From: Gemmatimonadota bacterium
GTDB taxonomy: Bacteria > Gemmatimonadota > Gemmatimonadetes > Gemmatimonadales > GWC2-71-9
Assembly: GCA_016720805.1 (NCBI GenBank)
Contig: JADKJZ010000011.1
Span: forward strand, 28,636-92,635
DNA: 64,000 nucleotides
Direction of reading: 5' to 3'
Shown: positions 7,034 to 15,703 of the stretch, one piece after another
Position numbering within the stretch: the stretch's first letter is position 1
Layout of the letters: each line of letters begins with the position of its first letter
Made by a program: the position numbers and the translations under genes
The notes under the pieces: generated by a model
What the model was told of the DNA's origin: nothing
The model's input: only the letters and a program-made list of their open reading frames with translations
The model's database searches: none

Positions 7034-10019
7034 TCCAGCCGGACAGCAGGCGCGAGCGGAAATCGCTGCTGGCACGCTGCGCAAACGGCGCCGTCCGCCG
7101 GTCCCACGCGACGACCTCCGCGCGGTCACCGAGTCGCAGTGCCGCGATCACGGCGCCGTCGTGCAGTTCATCGCCGCCGATCCACTCCAGCGTGTGAACG
7201 TTCGGCGCAATCAGGCGTCCCGCGGCGCGCAGCGCCCCGACGTCATCCCAACCCTGCACGGCCCGACGGAACGCCAGCACCGCGAGCACTTCCGACGGCG
7301 CCTCATGGCGCACCGCGAATCCCATCGCCTCGGCGGCGAGGGTCGTGTCGACCCATCCGGCGGTGCCGCCCTCGCGCGTCTGCACGACGCGCTGAAACTG
7401 CGCCAGCCATGGCCGCCAGTCCGCCGGTGGCATGTCGTGCGCCAGCACCGCCTCCCAACCGAGCGCGTCATAGCGGAGATCGTGCAGGAACCCCGGCGCA
7501 TCGGCAGGAGGTGGGGCGTTCCGTCGTTGCCAGGTGCGGCGCCACTGGGCCGACTCGCGCCGCATCCCCAGCATGGTGAGCACCTCCGCCTCGCGCGGGG
7601 CGATGGCGGTGCGCGTCAGCGCATGGGTGGCGTTGAGCCAGTCATCGCCGAGCGCCATCATCCCGACCGCCGCGCGTCGCTCGAAGCGGCGACGCTCGGC
7701 CTGCAAGTCGAGCGTGGGGTAGTAGTCGGAGTTCGGCTGCCCGACGAGCGCCACCGCCGGGGCAAGCAGTCGCCGGTCGGCGAGCAGGGTGGCATCGAGC
7801 ACGCCCGGGTCAAGCGGGACGTAGTGACAGAGGTCGCGTCCCAAGGCCGGCAGTGCGAGCACCGAGGTCCAGTCTGGTGCCGGGAGCGGCCCCTCTGCCG
7901 AGGCGACCAGCACGAGGTCACCGGCGCCGACCTGATGCACGCGGTAGTCGGGAAAGACCTCGTGCACGGCGGCGAGGACGGAGAGGACCAGGTCGTCGTC
8001 GAGCTCGTACGTCTGCAGCCATTGGGCGAAGACGCCGTTCGGTGCCAGCTGACCGCGAATGCGGCGGTAGAACTCCACGGTGAACAATCCCGAGACGCCG
8101 CTCACCCACGGGTTCGACGGCTCCGAGACGATCAGGTCCCATTTCCGGTTGGACGACGCGAAGTAGGCCTTGGCGTCTTCCAGGACGATGGTGGAGCGCG
8201 CGGCGTCGAACGTCCGGCGATTGGCCGGGCGGAAGAACTGCGCGGCCTCGAGCATCTTCGGTTCGATCTCGACCGTCACGACCTCCGTGAGGGCTGGTGC
8301 CGCCAGCAGTATGTGCGAGGTCACCCCGGAGCCGAGGCCGATCACGGCGGCGCGGCCACCCTGCGGGTGGTAGGCCAGCGGGATCATCCCGAGCAGGAGT
8401 TGGGTGACCTGGTCGCCCTCGATCCGGCGACGCACCGTGGAGTCGGTGCACGCCTCACGCGCAAAGGCGGAGAGCGACGCATCGGCCTTCCCGTTCGTGG
8501 CGAGCACGCGGAAGCCGTCGGGACTCTCGCTGAGCGACACGGTCGCCGTGCGTCCATCGGCGTAGAACGGCAAGGTCACCGAGCGCGCCACCGCGAGCGA
8601 CGACCCGCGGAAGACTCCGGAGACCAGCACCGTGCGGTCGAGCGGCGTCACCACGCCAACCACCACCACGGCTACCAGGGCGAGCGCACCGCCACGCAGC
8701 GCGCGCGTCCCCGCGGGGGAGGCGCGCAGCAGTGCCATGCCGACCCCGATGTCCAGCATCCCGGCCACGACGGCGAGGCCCTTGAGCCCCAGCAACGGCA
8801 GCAGGAGCAGGCTCGCCGCGATCACCCCGACGATCGAGCCGAGGGTGTTGACCGCGTACACCCGACCGATCGCCGCCTCACCCTCGCCACGCGCGATCAA
8901 CGCGCGCGTCAGCAACGGTAGTGTCATGCCGGCGCAGAATGTGGCCGGCAGCATGATCACGAGGCAGAGCAGATAGCGGACGAACGAGAAGGCGACGTAC
9001 CCGGCGGCACTCCGGCTCACGGTGGTCAGCAGCAGCGCCATCGCGGGGAAGGAGGCGGCGTAGAGCGGTAGCGTCGCCACGGCGAGCACGCCCATCACGA
9101 TCTGGATGGTGCCGAGCTGCACGAAGGGATCGGCGCTGCCATCGCTGCGTCGCCGGATCCAGAAGGCGCCGAGCGCGAGGCCGAGGATGAAGGCGGAGAG
9201 CATCAACTCGAACGAGTGCGTGGCGCTGCCGAGGACGAGCGACAGCATCCGGATCCAGTCGATCTCGTAGCAGAAGGAGGCGAATGCGGTCAGCCCCGCC
9301 GCCCAGAGCAACAACCGTCGTTGCGATGCCGATGCACCCGCAGCGATCGGCGCGGGCGCCTCGGCGCCGTCGGCCGCATCGACGGCACGCCGCGCCAGGA
9401 TGAAGGCGACCAGTGCCACCACGAGGTTCGCGGTCGCGGCCGCCGCGAGCACGCCCGGGAGCCCGGTCCGCTCGACCAGCACGAAGCCCGCGATCAGCAC
9501 GCCGATGGCGGCACCGAGCGAGTTCGTGAAGTAGAGCCACCCGAGGACGCGACCGGGGGCGGCCGGTGCCAGCCGCAGCACCGCGGCGCTCATCAAGGGG
9601 AAGGTCGTGCCGAGCAGGATCGATTGCGGCAGGATCAGCAGCGCCGCGATGCTCCAGGTGGCCGCGGTGCGCATCGGTCCGCTGGCGAGCGCCGGGAGCA
9701 GTTCCTGGTACGCGGCCCCGGTGACGGCATTGAACAGATCATGAAAGCCGAGGCCAATCAGTCCCGCGATCGCTTCCATCGCGGCGTATGCCATCAAGGG
9801 TCGTGCGATCGTCCGCGCCCGGCGTGAAATCAGTGCGGCGCCGAGAGACATCCCGCCGAGGAAGATCGCCAGCACCAGGACCTGCGCGTACGCCGCGTGC
9901 CCCACGAAAAGTCCGAGGTAGCGACTCCACACCGATTCATAACAGAGCCCGGCGGCTCCGCTCAGCAGGAAGAGGCCGTACAGGAGCGGGACGGTACGCG
10001 TCGGCCGGTCGGCTGTCAT
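6993..10019 (-). CDS. Membrane-fused spermidine-synthase-like protein
   Basis: A 1008-residue protein in three parts. The first part, roughly 450 residues, holds about a dozen MFS-like membrane helices. The middle is a spermidine-synthase/SAM-binding fold with VIGLGSGVTSHILL, an acidic VEIEPKMLEAA and SEPSNPWVSGVSGLF. The last 200 residues are soluble and unassigned. Such fusions are common in environmental bacteria and their reaction is mostly unproven. SEPSNPW suggests the aminopropyltransferase-like fold is intact, but polyamine synthesis should not be assumed. The gene overlaps the upstream TMTC-type gene by ATGA, so the two are co-transcribed. Confidence 0.7.
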   Translation of the reverse strand: MTADRPTRTVPLLYGLFLLSGAAGLCYESVWSRYLGLFVGHAAYAQVLVLAIFLGGMSLGAALISRRARTIARPLMAYAAMEAIAGLIGLGFHDLFNAVTGAAYQELLPALASGPMRTAATWSIAALLILPQSILLGTTFPLMSAAVLRLAPAAPGRVLGWLYFTNSLGAAIGVLIAGFVLVERTGLPGVLAAAATANLVVALVAFILARRAVDAADGAEAPAPIAAGASASQRRLLLWAAGLTAFASFCYEIDWIRMLSLVLGSATHSFELMLSAFILGLALGAFWIRRRSDGSADPFVQLGTIQIVMGVLAVATLPLYAASFPAMALLLTTVSRSAAGYVAFSFVRYLLCLVIMLPATFCAGMTLPLLTRALIARGEGEAAIGRVYAVNTLGSIVGVIAASLLLLPLLGLKGLAVVAGMLDIGVGMALLRASPAGTRALRGGALALVAVVVVGVVTPLDRTVLVSGVFRGSSLAVARSVTLPFYADGRTATVSLSESPDGFRVLATNGKADASLSAFAREACTDSTVRRRIEGDQVTQLLLGMIPLAYHPQGGRAAVIGLGSGVTSHILLAAPALTEVVTVEIEPKMLEAAQFFRPANRRTFDAARSTIVLEDAKAYFASSNRKWDLIVSEPSNPWVSGVSGLFTVEFYRRIRGQLAPNGVFAQWLQTYELDDDLVLSVLAAVHEVFPDYRVHQVGAGDLVLVASAEGPLPAPDWTSVLALPALGRDLCHYVPLDPGVLDATLLADRRLLAPAVALVGQPNSDYYPTLDLQAERRRFERRAAVGMMALGDDWLNATHALTRTAIAPREAEVLTMLGMRRESAQWRRTWQRRNAPPPADAPGFLHDLRYDALGWEAVLAHDMPPADWRPWLAQFQRVVQTREGGTAGWVDTTLAAEAMGFAVRHEAPSEVLAVLAFRRAVQGWDDVGALRAAGRLIAPNVHTLEWIGGDELHDGAVIAALRLGDRAEVVAWDRRTAPFAQRASSDFRSRLLSGWIRASAGPASSTPP

Positions 10020-11812
10020 CGCGGCGCGAGCGGGGGCAGCGGCGGCTGCAGTTGCCAGACGCCGGGCTCGGAGGACTCGTTGGTCATCAACCCACCGGCG
10101 TTCGGCGGCGCGAAACGGGTGTGCCGGCGCGGCTGTTCACGTCGCACCTCCTCGAGCCAGCGACGCCAGGTGAGGAAGACGCGCACCGCGTAACCACTGC
10201 GCACGCCCTGCAGCGCCTCGGCATAGGCCAGGTCGTACTGCCCCTCCCAGGTGAGGCAGCTCAGGTACTCCGATCGACCCGGCGCGAATTCCTTCAAGCG
10301 CAGCGCGTGCTGGAAATGCGGAATCGCGAGGTCACAGTGGTTGCTGCCCTGGTAGCCCTCGGCCAGCCCGAAGAGCACGGCGGCGCTCGGGTAGATCGCC
10401 ATGGCGCGCTCGGTGAAGCGCAGTCCCATCGGCCGCACTTCGCGGCGCTGCATCATCGAGCCGAGTGCCACCCAGGCGCGATAGCTGTCGGGCGCGTCGA
10501 TCACGGTCTGCGTCCAGAGCCCCAGTTGTGTGCGCCAGACGTGATAGCGCGACCAGCTCCTCGACGCCCCGAGCACCACCGCGACCGCGAGCAGCCCGTA
10601 GACCAGACGCGTCACCGCCGGGCGGACCGAGGCGGCGTTGTCCCGCATCACGCCGGCAATCAACCCGGCCACCACCAGCATCGCACCGATGCTCGCGAGG
10701 AAGAGCGTGCGCTCGGCCAGCACGATCCCGCTCGGGACCAGGACGTTGTGCACCGGTGCGATGCCGATCGCGATCCACGCCAGCCCGAAGGGCACCACCG
10801 GCGCGCTCTTCCGGAGACGAAAGGCCAGCACCAGGACGAGCAGGAGGATCAGGGCGCCGAGGGACTGCGCGCTGCCCCAGCTGGTCGTGCCGACGATTTC
10901 GCCCGGCGAATAGTCGGCCTGGAGCGACGCGGGCCACAGCAGCAGGCGGAGGTACTCCGGCACCACGCCGAGCATGGTGAGCGCGCGGCCACCGAGTCCG
11001 AGTCCTTCGAGGCCCTCGGCGGTGAAGGTGCCACGCACCTCGCCCTTGAGGACCACGTCCCGGATCCAGACCACCACCATCACGGTGGCGACCTGCAGCA
11101 ACACCGTTGGCCGGAACTGGGCGAGGCGCTCACGCCACGGCTGCCCGGAGAGGAGGCAGAGCTCGGTCGCGGCAAGCAGGGCGGGGAGGACCACCCCACT
11201 CTCCTTATAGAGAGTGCCGACGAAAATGACGGCGGCGAGGATGATCCGGTCGCGCCAGGTGGCATCGCGCGTTCGCCGGAAGCGGAGATACCAGACCACC
11301 ACGAGGGCGTAGCCGCCCCCGATCAGCAACTCGGCCTGATTGATCGCCACCGCCACCGCCTCGACATGGACGGGGTGGACGGCGAAGGCGAGCCCGACCA
11401 GCGCGGCCCACCAGAGCGGGAGCAGCTCGAGCGCGAGGATGAAGACCGCCAGGGAGGCGGCCGCCACCAGCATCAGCGAGATGATCCGGAAGGAGAGGAT
11501 CGATCCACCCCCGAGCGCCCAGTCGACGGCGAGGGTGAGCGTGGTCATCGGGCGGTGGTGCCCCGCGGCGCCTGCGGTCGGCCAGAACGGAGTGGTCAGA
11601 ATCTCGCGGATATTGCCAAGATCGTGGATCCGTGCGTCTTCCCGGACCAGCGGCACATCGTCCTGGGTCCATTCGTTCTTCAGCACGGGCGACGCCGTGC
11701 CCGCGGCAACCACGACGATCAGCGCCCCGATCCACAATTGCAGGCGGTGCAGGGTCAAGCAGGGCTCCGGGCGGAAGTCGATGGGGCGAATGCGGCGACC
11801 AGGTCTCTGCAC
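10016..11812 (-). CDS. TMTC/DUF1736-type membrane protein with TPR-like tail
   Basis: Up to 598 residues. An N-terminal helix leads into NEWTQDDVPLVRE, an acidic first loop like that of GT-C enzymes. A run of membrane helices follows (including HPVHVEAVAVA and ERTLFLASIG), then a TPR-like region with ALRLKEFAPG. This layout matches bacterial relatives of TMTC O-mannosyltransferases. GTG 11812 is the longest start; an internal TTG near 11758 may be the true one because the first 20 residues look non-coding. It is divergent from the first pilin gene, so pilin or another exported protein is a conceivable glycosylation target. That link is inference. Confidence 0.65.
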   Translation of the reverse strand: MQRPGRRIRPIDFRPEPCLTLHRLQLWIGALIVVVAAGTASPVLKNEWTQDDVPLVREDARIHDLGNIREILTTPFWPTAGAAGHHRPMTTLTLAVDWALGGGSILSFRIISLMLVAAASLAVFILALELLPLWWAALVGLAFAVHPVHVEAVAVAINQAELLIGGGYALVVVWYLRFRRTRDATWRDRIILAAVIFVGTLYKESGVVLPALLAATELCLLSGQPWRERLAQFRPTVLLQVATVMVVVWIRDVVLKGEVRGTFTAEGLEGLGLGGRALTMLGVVPEYLRLLLWPASLQADYSPGEIVGTTSWGSAQSLGALILLLVLVLAFRLRKSAPVVPFGLAWIAIGIAPVHNVLVPSGIVLAERTLFLASIGAMLVVAGLIAGVMRDNAASVRPAVTRLVYGLLAVAVVLGASRSWSRYHVWRTQLGLWTQTVIDAPDSYRAWVALGSMMQRREVRPMGLRFTERAMAIYPSAAVLFGLAEGYQGSNHCDLAIPHFQHALRLKEFAPGRSEYLSCLTWEGQYDLAYAEALQGVRSGYAVRVFLTWRRWLEEVRREQPRRHTRFAPPNAGGLMTNESSEPGVWQLQPPLPPLAPR

Positions 11813-12004
11813 GGGAGTTGCAAGTTATCCGCCACCGATGCGACGGCCACGCGTCGGGGCGACGATTCCTGCACCCGCGGGGCAGGTCGGGGGCGAGGGG
11901 GATGCAAAGTGCGGGGGATTCGAGGAGAGGGTCACCAGGGGTGGTCACCCCCGGCACGGTGTAAAGCATTGTTGGTACGAGAGTTATGCTGAATGCCGTG
12001 AAAT

Positions 12005-12020
12005 TGGCATTGCTTGTGCT
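12005..12020 (+). promoter_or_regulatory. Sigma-54-like promoter for the pilin gene
   Basis: TTGGCAT and TGCT are placed so that the GG at 12006 and the GC at 12018 are exactly ten bases apart, as required for -24/-12 promoters. The -24 element is close to TGGCAC; the -12 element is GTGC rather than TTGC. A transcript would start near 12031, giving a leader of about 70 bases before ATG 12103. Sigma-54 control of pilA is known in several bacteria. The rest of the 290-base gap 11813-12102 shows no other feature I can support. Confidence 0.45.
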
Positions 12021-12102
12021 CATTTGCAGGGCAGCGCCGGAATGGGCGCTTGGGAAACGCCCAAACATTGAGTCCCAATTCACGCCCAAGGAGAACCACA
12101 CC

Positions 12103-12477
12103 ATGCTGTCCACCAACAAGAAGGGCTTCACCCTGATCGAGCTGCTCATCGTGGTCGTGATCATCGGCATTCTTGCCGCCATCGCGATCCCGAAGTTCGC
12201 GGCGACCAAGGACAAGGCGAAGTTGGCGTCGGTCAAGACCGACCTCCGCAACATCATGACGGCCGAAGAGGCGTACTTCTCTGACGCGTCGGCTGGCTAC
12301 ACGTCGACCCTGGCGACCACCATCTTCGCCCCGTCGGCCGGCAACACCTTCACGGTCACCGGTTCGGCGAGCAGCTACACCGCGACCGTCACCAACGCGT
12401 CGATCACGGTCAACCCGAAGTCCTGCACCGTCACGGTTGGCGGCTCTGCGGCGACCGACGGCCAGATCAGCTGCTAA
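12103..12477 (+). CDS. pilA: Type IV major pilin
   Basis: A 124-residue prepilin with a short leader ending MLSTNKKG, cleavage before F9 and the invariant Glu at mature position 5 in FTLIELLIVVVIIG. The hydrophobic helix continues to about residue 32 and leads into the globular head. Two C-terminal cysteines in PKSCTV and ISC can close a disulfide loop. AAGGAG lies ten bases before ATG 12103; the open frame upstream is ignored. The second pilin follows 36 bases later, and a minor-pilin/pilMNOPQ cluster follows that. Short GspG-like pilins look similar, but the neighbours favour the type IV pilus. Confidence 0.85.
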   Translation: MLSTNKKGFTLIELLIVVVIIGILAAIAIPKFAATKDKAKLASVKTDLRNIMTAEEAYFSDASAGYTSTLATTIFAPSAGNTFTVTGSASSYTATVTNASITVNPKSCTVTVGGSAATDGQISC

Positions 12478-12513
12478 GGATCGGACACACTTCACCTCTA
12501 CCACGGTGATCTC

Positions 12514-12963
12514 GTGACACTTCGGCTCCGCACACGCGGTGGCCAGCCAGCCGAGGGGCAGTTGCTTCTCGGCTGGCGTCGTCAGCGCGACGGCTTCACG
12601 CTCATCGAGTTGCTGATCGTGGTGGTGATCATCGGCCTCCTGGCCGCGATTGCCATCCCGAAGTTCGCGGCGACGAAGGAGCGGGCGTACGTGGCGAAGA
12701 TGCGCTCCGACTTGCGCAACCTCGCGACGTCGCAGGAAGCCTATTTCGCGGACTTCCGCGCCTACTACGGTGGGTCCGTGCCATCGAGTCAGTTGGTCTA
12801 CAATCCATCACCCGGCGTCTCCGTGTCGCTGGTGGTGGGGACGACCGGTTGGGGAGCCACCTCGACCGTCGTCGGGACCGCCAAGACCTGCGCCCTGTAT
12901 TTCGGCGATGGTGGGCCGCTTGGCCCTGCGACCGTCGAAGGGCTGGTCGCCTGCGATTCATAG
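12514..12963 (+). CDS. Second type IV pilin
   Basis: A 149-residue prepilin with an unusually long leader of about 27 residues ending RQRDG before FTLIELLIVVVIIG. Residues around IPKFAATKERAYVAKMRSD parallel the first pilin closely, so this is a tandem duplicate with a diverged head. It keeps a C-terminal cysteine pair (KTC and ACDS). Start GTG 12514 has no clear ribosome binding site, so it may depend on translation of pilA. It could be an alternative major subunit or a minor pilin. A strong terminator follows. Confidence 0.8.
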   Translation: MTLRLRTRGGQPAEGQLLLGWRRQRDGFTLIELLIVVVIIGLLAAIAIPKFAATKERAYVAKMRSDLRNLATSQEAYFADFRAYYGGSVPSSQLVYNPSPGVSVSLVVGTTGWGATSTVVGTAKTCALYFGDGGPLGPATVEGLVACDS

Positions 12964-12985
12964 GCTGATCGACCGCTCCGTCAGA

Positions 12986-13018
12986 ACGCGCTCCCGAGGT
13001 TGGGGGCGCGTTTTATTT
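12986..13018 (+). terminator. Rho-independent terminator after the pilin pair
   Basis: A ten-base-pair stem (ACGCGCTCCC with GGGGGCGCGT, one G-U pair) with a six-base loop is followed by TTTTATTT. It ends the two-gene pilin unit and separates it from the minor-pilin genes. Confidence 0.85.
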
Positions 13019-13076
13019 CTCCCCTGATGTCGCCCACGCCGCGCGATCCTCCGGTTGTCTCTCACCGGAATCCGTC

Positions 13077-13352
13077 ATGCGCCGTGGTGCCTCCCTGCTC
13101 GAACTGTTGGTCGCGCTCCTCCTCCTTGAGATCGTTGGCCTCGGCGCCCTCAGTGCGGCGCTCACGGCCGATCGCATCGGTCGTCGCCTCGGCCTGGCGA
13201 CACAGACGGACGCCGAGCGATGGACCCGGCTCCGCGCCCGCGAAGTCGACCCCGCCTGCGACGATTCGTTGCCGCCGCGGCTCGGCTCGGTGGATTGGCC
13301 TGCGGCGACCGATCGGCCGGCGGCCACGGTCCTCATCCGGTGCGGCCAGTGA
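13077..13352 (+). CDS. Minor pilin-like protein (prepilin N-terminus)
   Basis: A 91-residue protein with a minimal leader MRRG, then ASLLELLVALLLLEIVG. Glu falls at mature position 5, so it should be processed by the prepilin peptidase. The head is very short, with two cysteines (PACDD and IRCGQ). It resembles the PilV/FimT/GspI group of minor pilins, though the exact class cannot be set. It overlaps the next gene by GTGA. Confidence 0.65.
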   Translation: MRRGASLLELLVALLLLEIVGLGALSAALTADRIGRRLGLATQTDAERWTRLRAREVDPACDDSLPPRLGSVDWPAATDRPAATVLIRCGQ

Positions 13353-14035
13353 CGCGCCGGGGCGTGACGCTGATCGAGCTGCTGCTGGTGCTCTGCCTGC
13401 TTGGGATCGTCGGGGTGACGGTGACCGCGATGGTGCTCGGGGCCAGTCGGGTCGCGGCGCGGGCCACGGCCCATCTGGCCGCCGAGCGAACCGCGGTCGT
13501 GTCTGCGAGTTTCCTTCGCCATACACTCGCCGATGGGGTCTGGCGCGACGTGACCGTCGCGGTGGATTCGATCGGCCTCGGGCGGCCGGTGGGGGAGGCC
13601 GCACTTTGCGCCGCGAGCGGGGCGCAGCTTTGGCTGCGGCGAAGCAGCTGGTCGGGGGATCGGGCGCCCGATCCAACTCGCGACCAGCTCCGTAGCTGGC
13701 CCGACAGTGGGACCGCGGCAGTCGACGAAGCCATCATGGGCGTGACCGGTGACCTCTGCCCCGACGGCGCCCCAGCGTGGCGGCTCCTGCGGGGTACGGG
13801 CGCCGCGGTGGGGTGGTGGGTGCGAGTCGTCGAGCCGACCACCGTGCGCCGATATCGGGTGGGGAGTAGCGAGTGGCTTGGGCTCAGCGATGGCGGCGCC
13901 CCGGTCCAGCCGTTCGCCGGCCCATTGGTCGCGGGTGCGTCGCGCTTTGCGCGGATCGGCGGCGCGCTGCAGGTCGATCTCGTCACGGTGGCCGGGTCGA
14001 GCGGCCTCAGTCTCCCCTTGGGGTCGAGGCCATGA
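13349..14035 (+). CDS. Minor pilin-like protein (PilW/GspJ-like)
   Basis: A 228-residue protein with leader MTRRG followed by VTLIELLLVLCLLGIVG, carrying the cleavage-site Gly and Glu5. Size and long head fit the PilW/GspJ class. GTG 13349 overlaps the upstream stop; the longer open frame from 13220 lacks a leader. It is the middle gene of three that overlap by four bases, and probably helps prime pilus assembly. Confidence 0.65.
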   Translation: MTRRGVTLIELLLVLCLLGIVGVTVTAMVLGASRVAARATAHLAAERTAVVSASFLRHTLADGVWRDVTVAVDSIGLGRPVGEAALCAASGAQLWLRRSSWSGDRAPDPTRDQLRSWPDSGTAAVDEAIMGVTGDLCPDGAPAWRLLRGTGAAVGWWVRVVEPTTVRRYRVGSSEWLGLSDGGAPVQPFAGPLVAGASRFARIGGALQVDLVTVAGSSGLSLPLGSRP

Positions 14036-14451
14036 GCGGAGGGGAGAGGCGTCGCGGCGCGGCGCTGTTGCTCGCGCTCATGGTGGTGATCCTGCTCGGC
14101 GGGCTGGCCGCGCTGACGCTGAGCGCCGCGTTGAGTCGGGTCCGCCTGGTCGCGGCCGCGCGCGACGCGGTGGAGGGACACGCGGTCGCTCGCCACGCGC
14201 TGGCGGAGGCGCGCGTCAACGGGGATGCCGCACTGCGCGGGCTCGCCGACGGCGACTCGATGGTGCTGGCCGCGGCCACCCCGCTCCCGGCGTGGCAGGT
14301 GCGCGTCGCCGCATACCGTCTCGGCGGCATGCTGCAGCTGCGCGCGATGGCCTTTCGGAACCGGCTCGACGGCACTCCGGCGGCGGCCCACCGCGCCACT
14401 CTCCTCCTTCGGTGGATCGGTGCCGATACTCTGCGAGTGATCAGTCCGTAG
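14032..14451 (+). CDS. PilX/GspK-like minor pilin
   Basis: A 139-residue protein beginning with a basic stretch ending RRRG, then AALLLALMVVILLGGLAAL. It lacks Glu5, as is usual for the PilX and GspK classes, which cap the tip complex. It overlaps the upstream gene by ATGA. It completes the likely tip set before pilM. No terminator is obvious downstream; the following gap instead holds promoter-like sites. Confidence 0.55.
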   Translation: MSGGERRRGAALLLALMVVILLGGLAALTLSAALSRVRLVAAARDAVEGHAVARHALAEARVNGDAALRGLADGDSMVLAAATPLPAWQVRVAAYRLGGMLQLRAMAFRNRLDGTPAAAHRATLLLRWIGADTLRVISP

Positions 14452-14468
14452 CACGTCGGATCGGGGTG

Positions 14469-14484
14469 TGGCACAGGGAGTGCT
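14469..14484 (+). promoter_or_regulatory. Sigma-54-like promoter for pilMNOPQ
   Basis: TGGCAC (a perfect -24 element) and GTGCT are spaced so that GG at 14470 and GC at 14482 are ten bases apart. A second candidate lies at 14554-14569, with TGGG and a perfect TTGCT, also GG-N10-GC. Either would drive pilM at 14647 within the 195-base gap after the minor-pilin genes. High GC makes the bare GG/GC pattern common, so the flanking matches carry the weight. Confidence 0.45.
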
Positions 14485-14646
14485 ACCGATATCCGGGGTC
14501 AGGCGGGGTTTCGGCCCCACTTCGGGCAGGTCTGTCAGGGCGTAAGTGGTATGTGGGCAACGGGTTGCTCTACCGGACCTCACTTGACTTCTCGGGGTCC
14601 CTGGCAGTACCGTACACCAACCCTCCACCGCACAATCCGGGCTCCT

Positions 14647-15690
14647 ATGGCGCTCTTCCCGCGCGCACGATCCACGGTCGGTCTCGACATTGGCAGCGGC
14701 TATATCAAAGCCGTCGTGATCAATCACGGTTCGGGGCAACCCGTCCTTGAGAAGGTTGCGATGGCCCGCGTGCCGGATGACGCGATCGTCGAAGGTGAAG
14801 TGATGGACCCCTCGCTGGTCGCCGACACGGTGCGCAGTCTGCTCGACCGCGCCCAGATCAAGACCCGTGAAGTGGCGGTGGCGGTGGGCGGCCGCGACGT
14901 CATCATCAAGAAGATCCTCATGGATCGGATGCGTGATGCGGAAGCCCGCGAAGTCATGCCGTGGGAAGCCGACCAGCACGTCCCCTTCGACAAGGAAAAC
15001 GTCGAGCTCGACTTCCAGATCCTCGATCCCGACGCCGACGGCCTGCAGATGCAGGTGTTGCTGGTGGCGGCGAAGCGGGAGCTGGTCGAGTCGAAGCTGG
15101 TGCTCCTCGCCGAGATCGGCCTGGAAGCCAGCGTGATCGATGTCGAAGCCTTCGCCCTGCACAACGCCTTCGAGCGCAGCTACCCCGAAGCGATGCGCGG
15201 CGTGGTGGCGCTGGCGAATGTCGGCCACGAGACCACGACCATCAATCTGCTCGAGGACGGCGTGCCGGTCCTCACCCGCGACTTGCCGGTGGGCGTTCGT
15301 CGCCTCCGCGAGGATCTGCAGCGTGAGCGCGGCCTCGCCGCCGACGCCGCCGATCGCGTGGTGCGTGGTGCCGATCTCGATCCCGCGTTGGCGCCGCACG
15401 TCGCCAACCGCGGCGAGGAGCTGGCGCTCGGCATCGAGCGCGCGGCGGCCTTCCTGCAGACGTCCTCGCGGCCGGTCGCCGCGCTGTCGCGACTCTATCT
15501 CACCGGCGGCGGTTCGCGCGTTCCCGGCCTCGCCGGGGTTCTCGCCGATCGCCTGCGCATTCCCGTGACCCAGGCGCACCCGCTCGAGCGGCTCTCCGCG
15601 GCGCCCGGCGCCTTCGGCGATCTGAATGTCGACGAGGTCGCACCCTTGCTGATGCTCCCCGTCGGGCTCGCCCTGCGGACCGCGGACTGA
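14647..15690 (+). CDS. pilM: Type IV pilus assembly protein PilM
   Basis: A 347-residue actin-like ATPase. VGLDIGSGYIKAVV is phosphate-1, and LTGGGSRVPGLAG near the C-terminus is the adenosine motif. PilM sits on the cytoplasmic face of the inner membrane and binds the N-terminal tail of PilN, linking the PilNOP alignment complex to the motor. ATG 14647 is chosen because the fold starts immediately after it; the upstream open frame is non-coding. It is first in a tight pilM-N-O-P-Q operon. Confidence 0.9.
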   Translation: MALFPRARSTVGLDIGSGYIKAVVINHGSGQPVLEKVAMARVPDDAIVEGEVMDPSLVADTVRSLLDRAQIKTREVAVAVGGRDVIIKKILMDRMRDAEAREVMPWEADQHVPFDKENVELDFQILDPDADGLQMQVLLVAAKRELVESKLVLLAEIGLEASVIDVEAFALHNAFERSYPEAMRGVVALANVGHETTTINLLEDGVPVLTRDLPVGVRRLREDLQRERGLAADAADRVVRGADLDPALAPHVANRGEELALGIERAAAFLQTSSRPVAALSRLYLTGGGSRVPGLAGVLADRLRIPVTQAHPLERLSAAPGAFGDLNVDEVAPLLMLPVGLALRTAD

Positions 15691-15703
15691 GGAGGCCGGC
15701 ACC

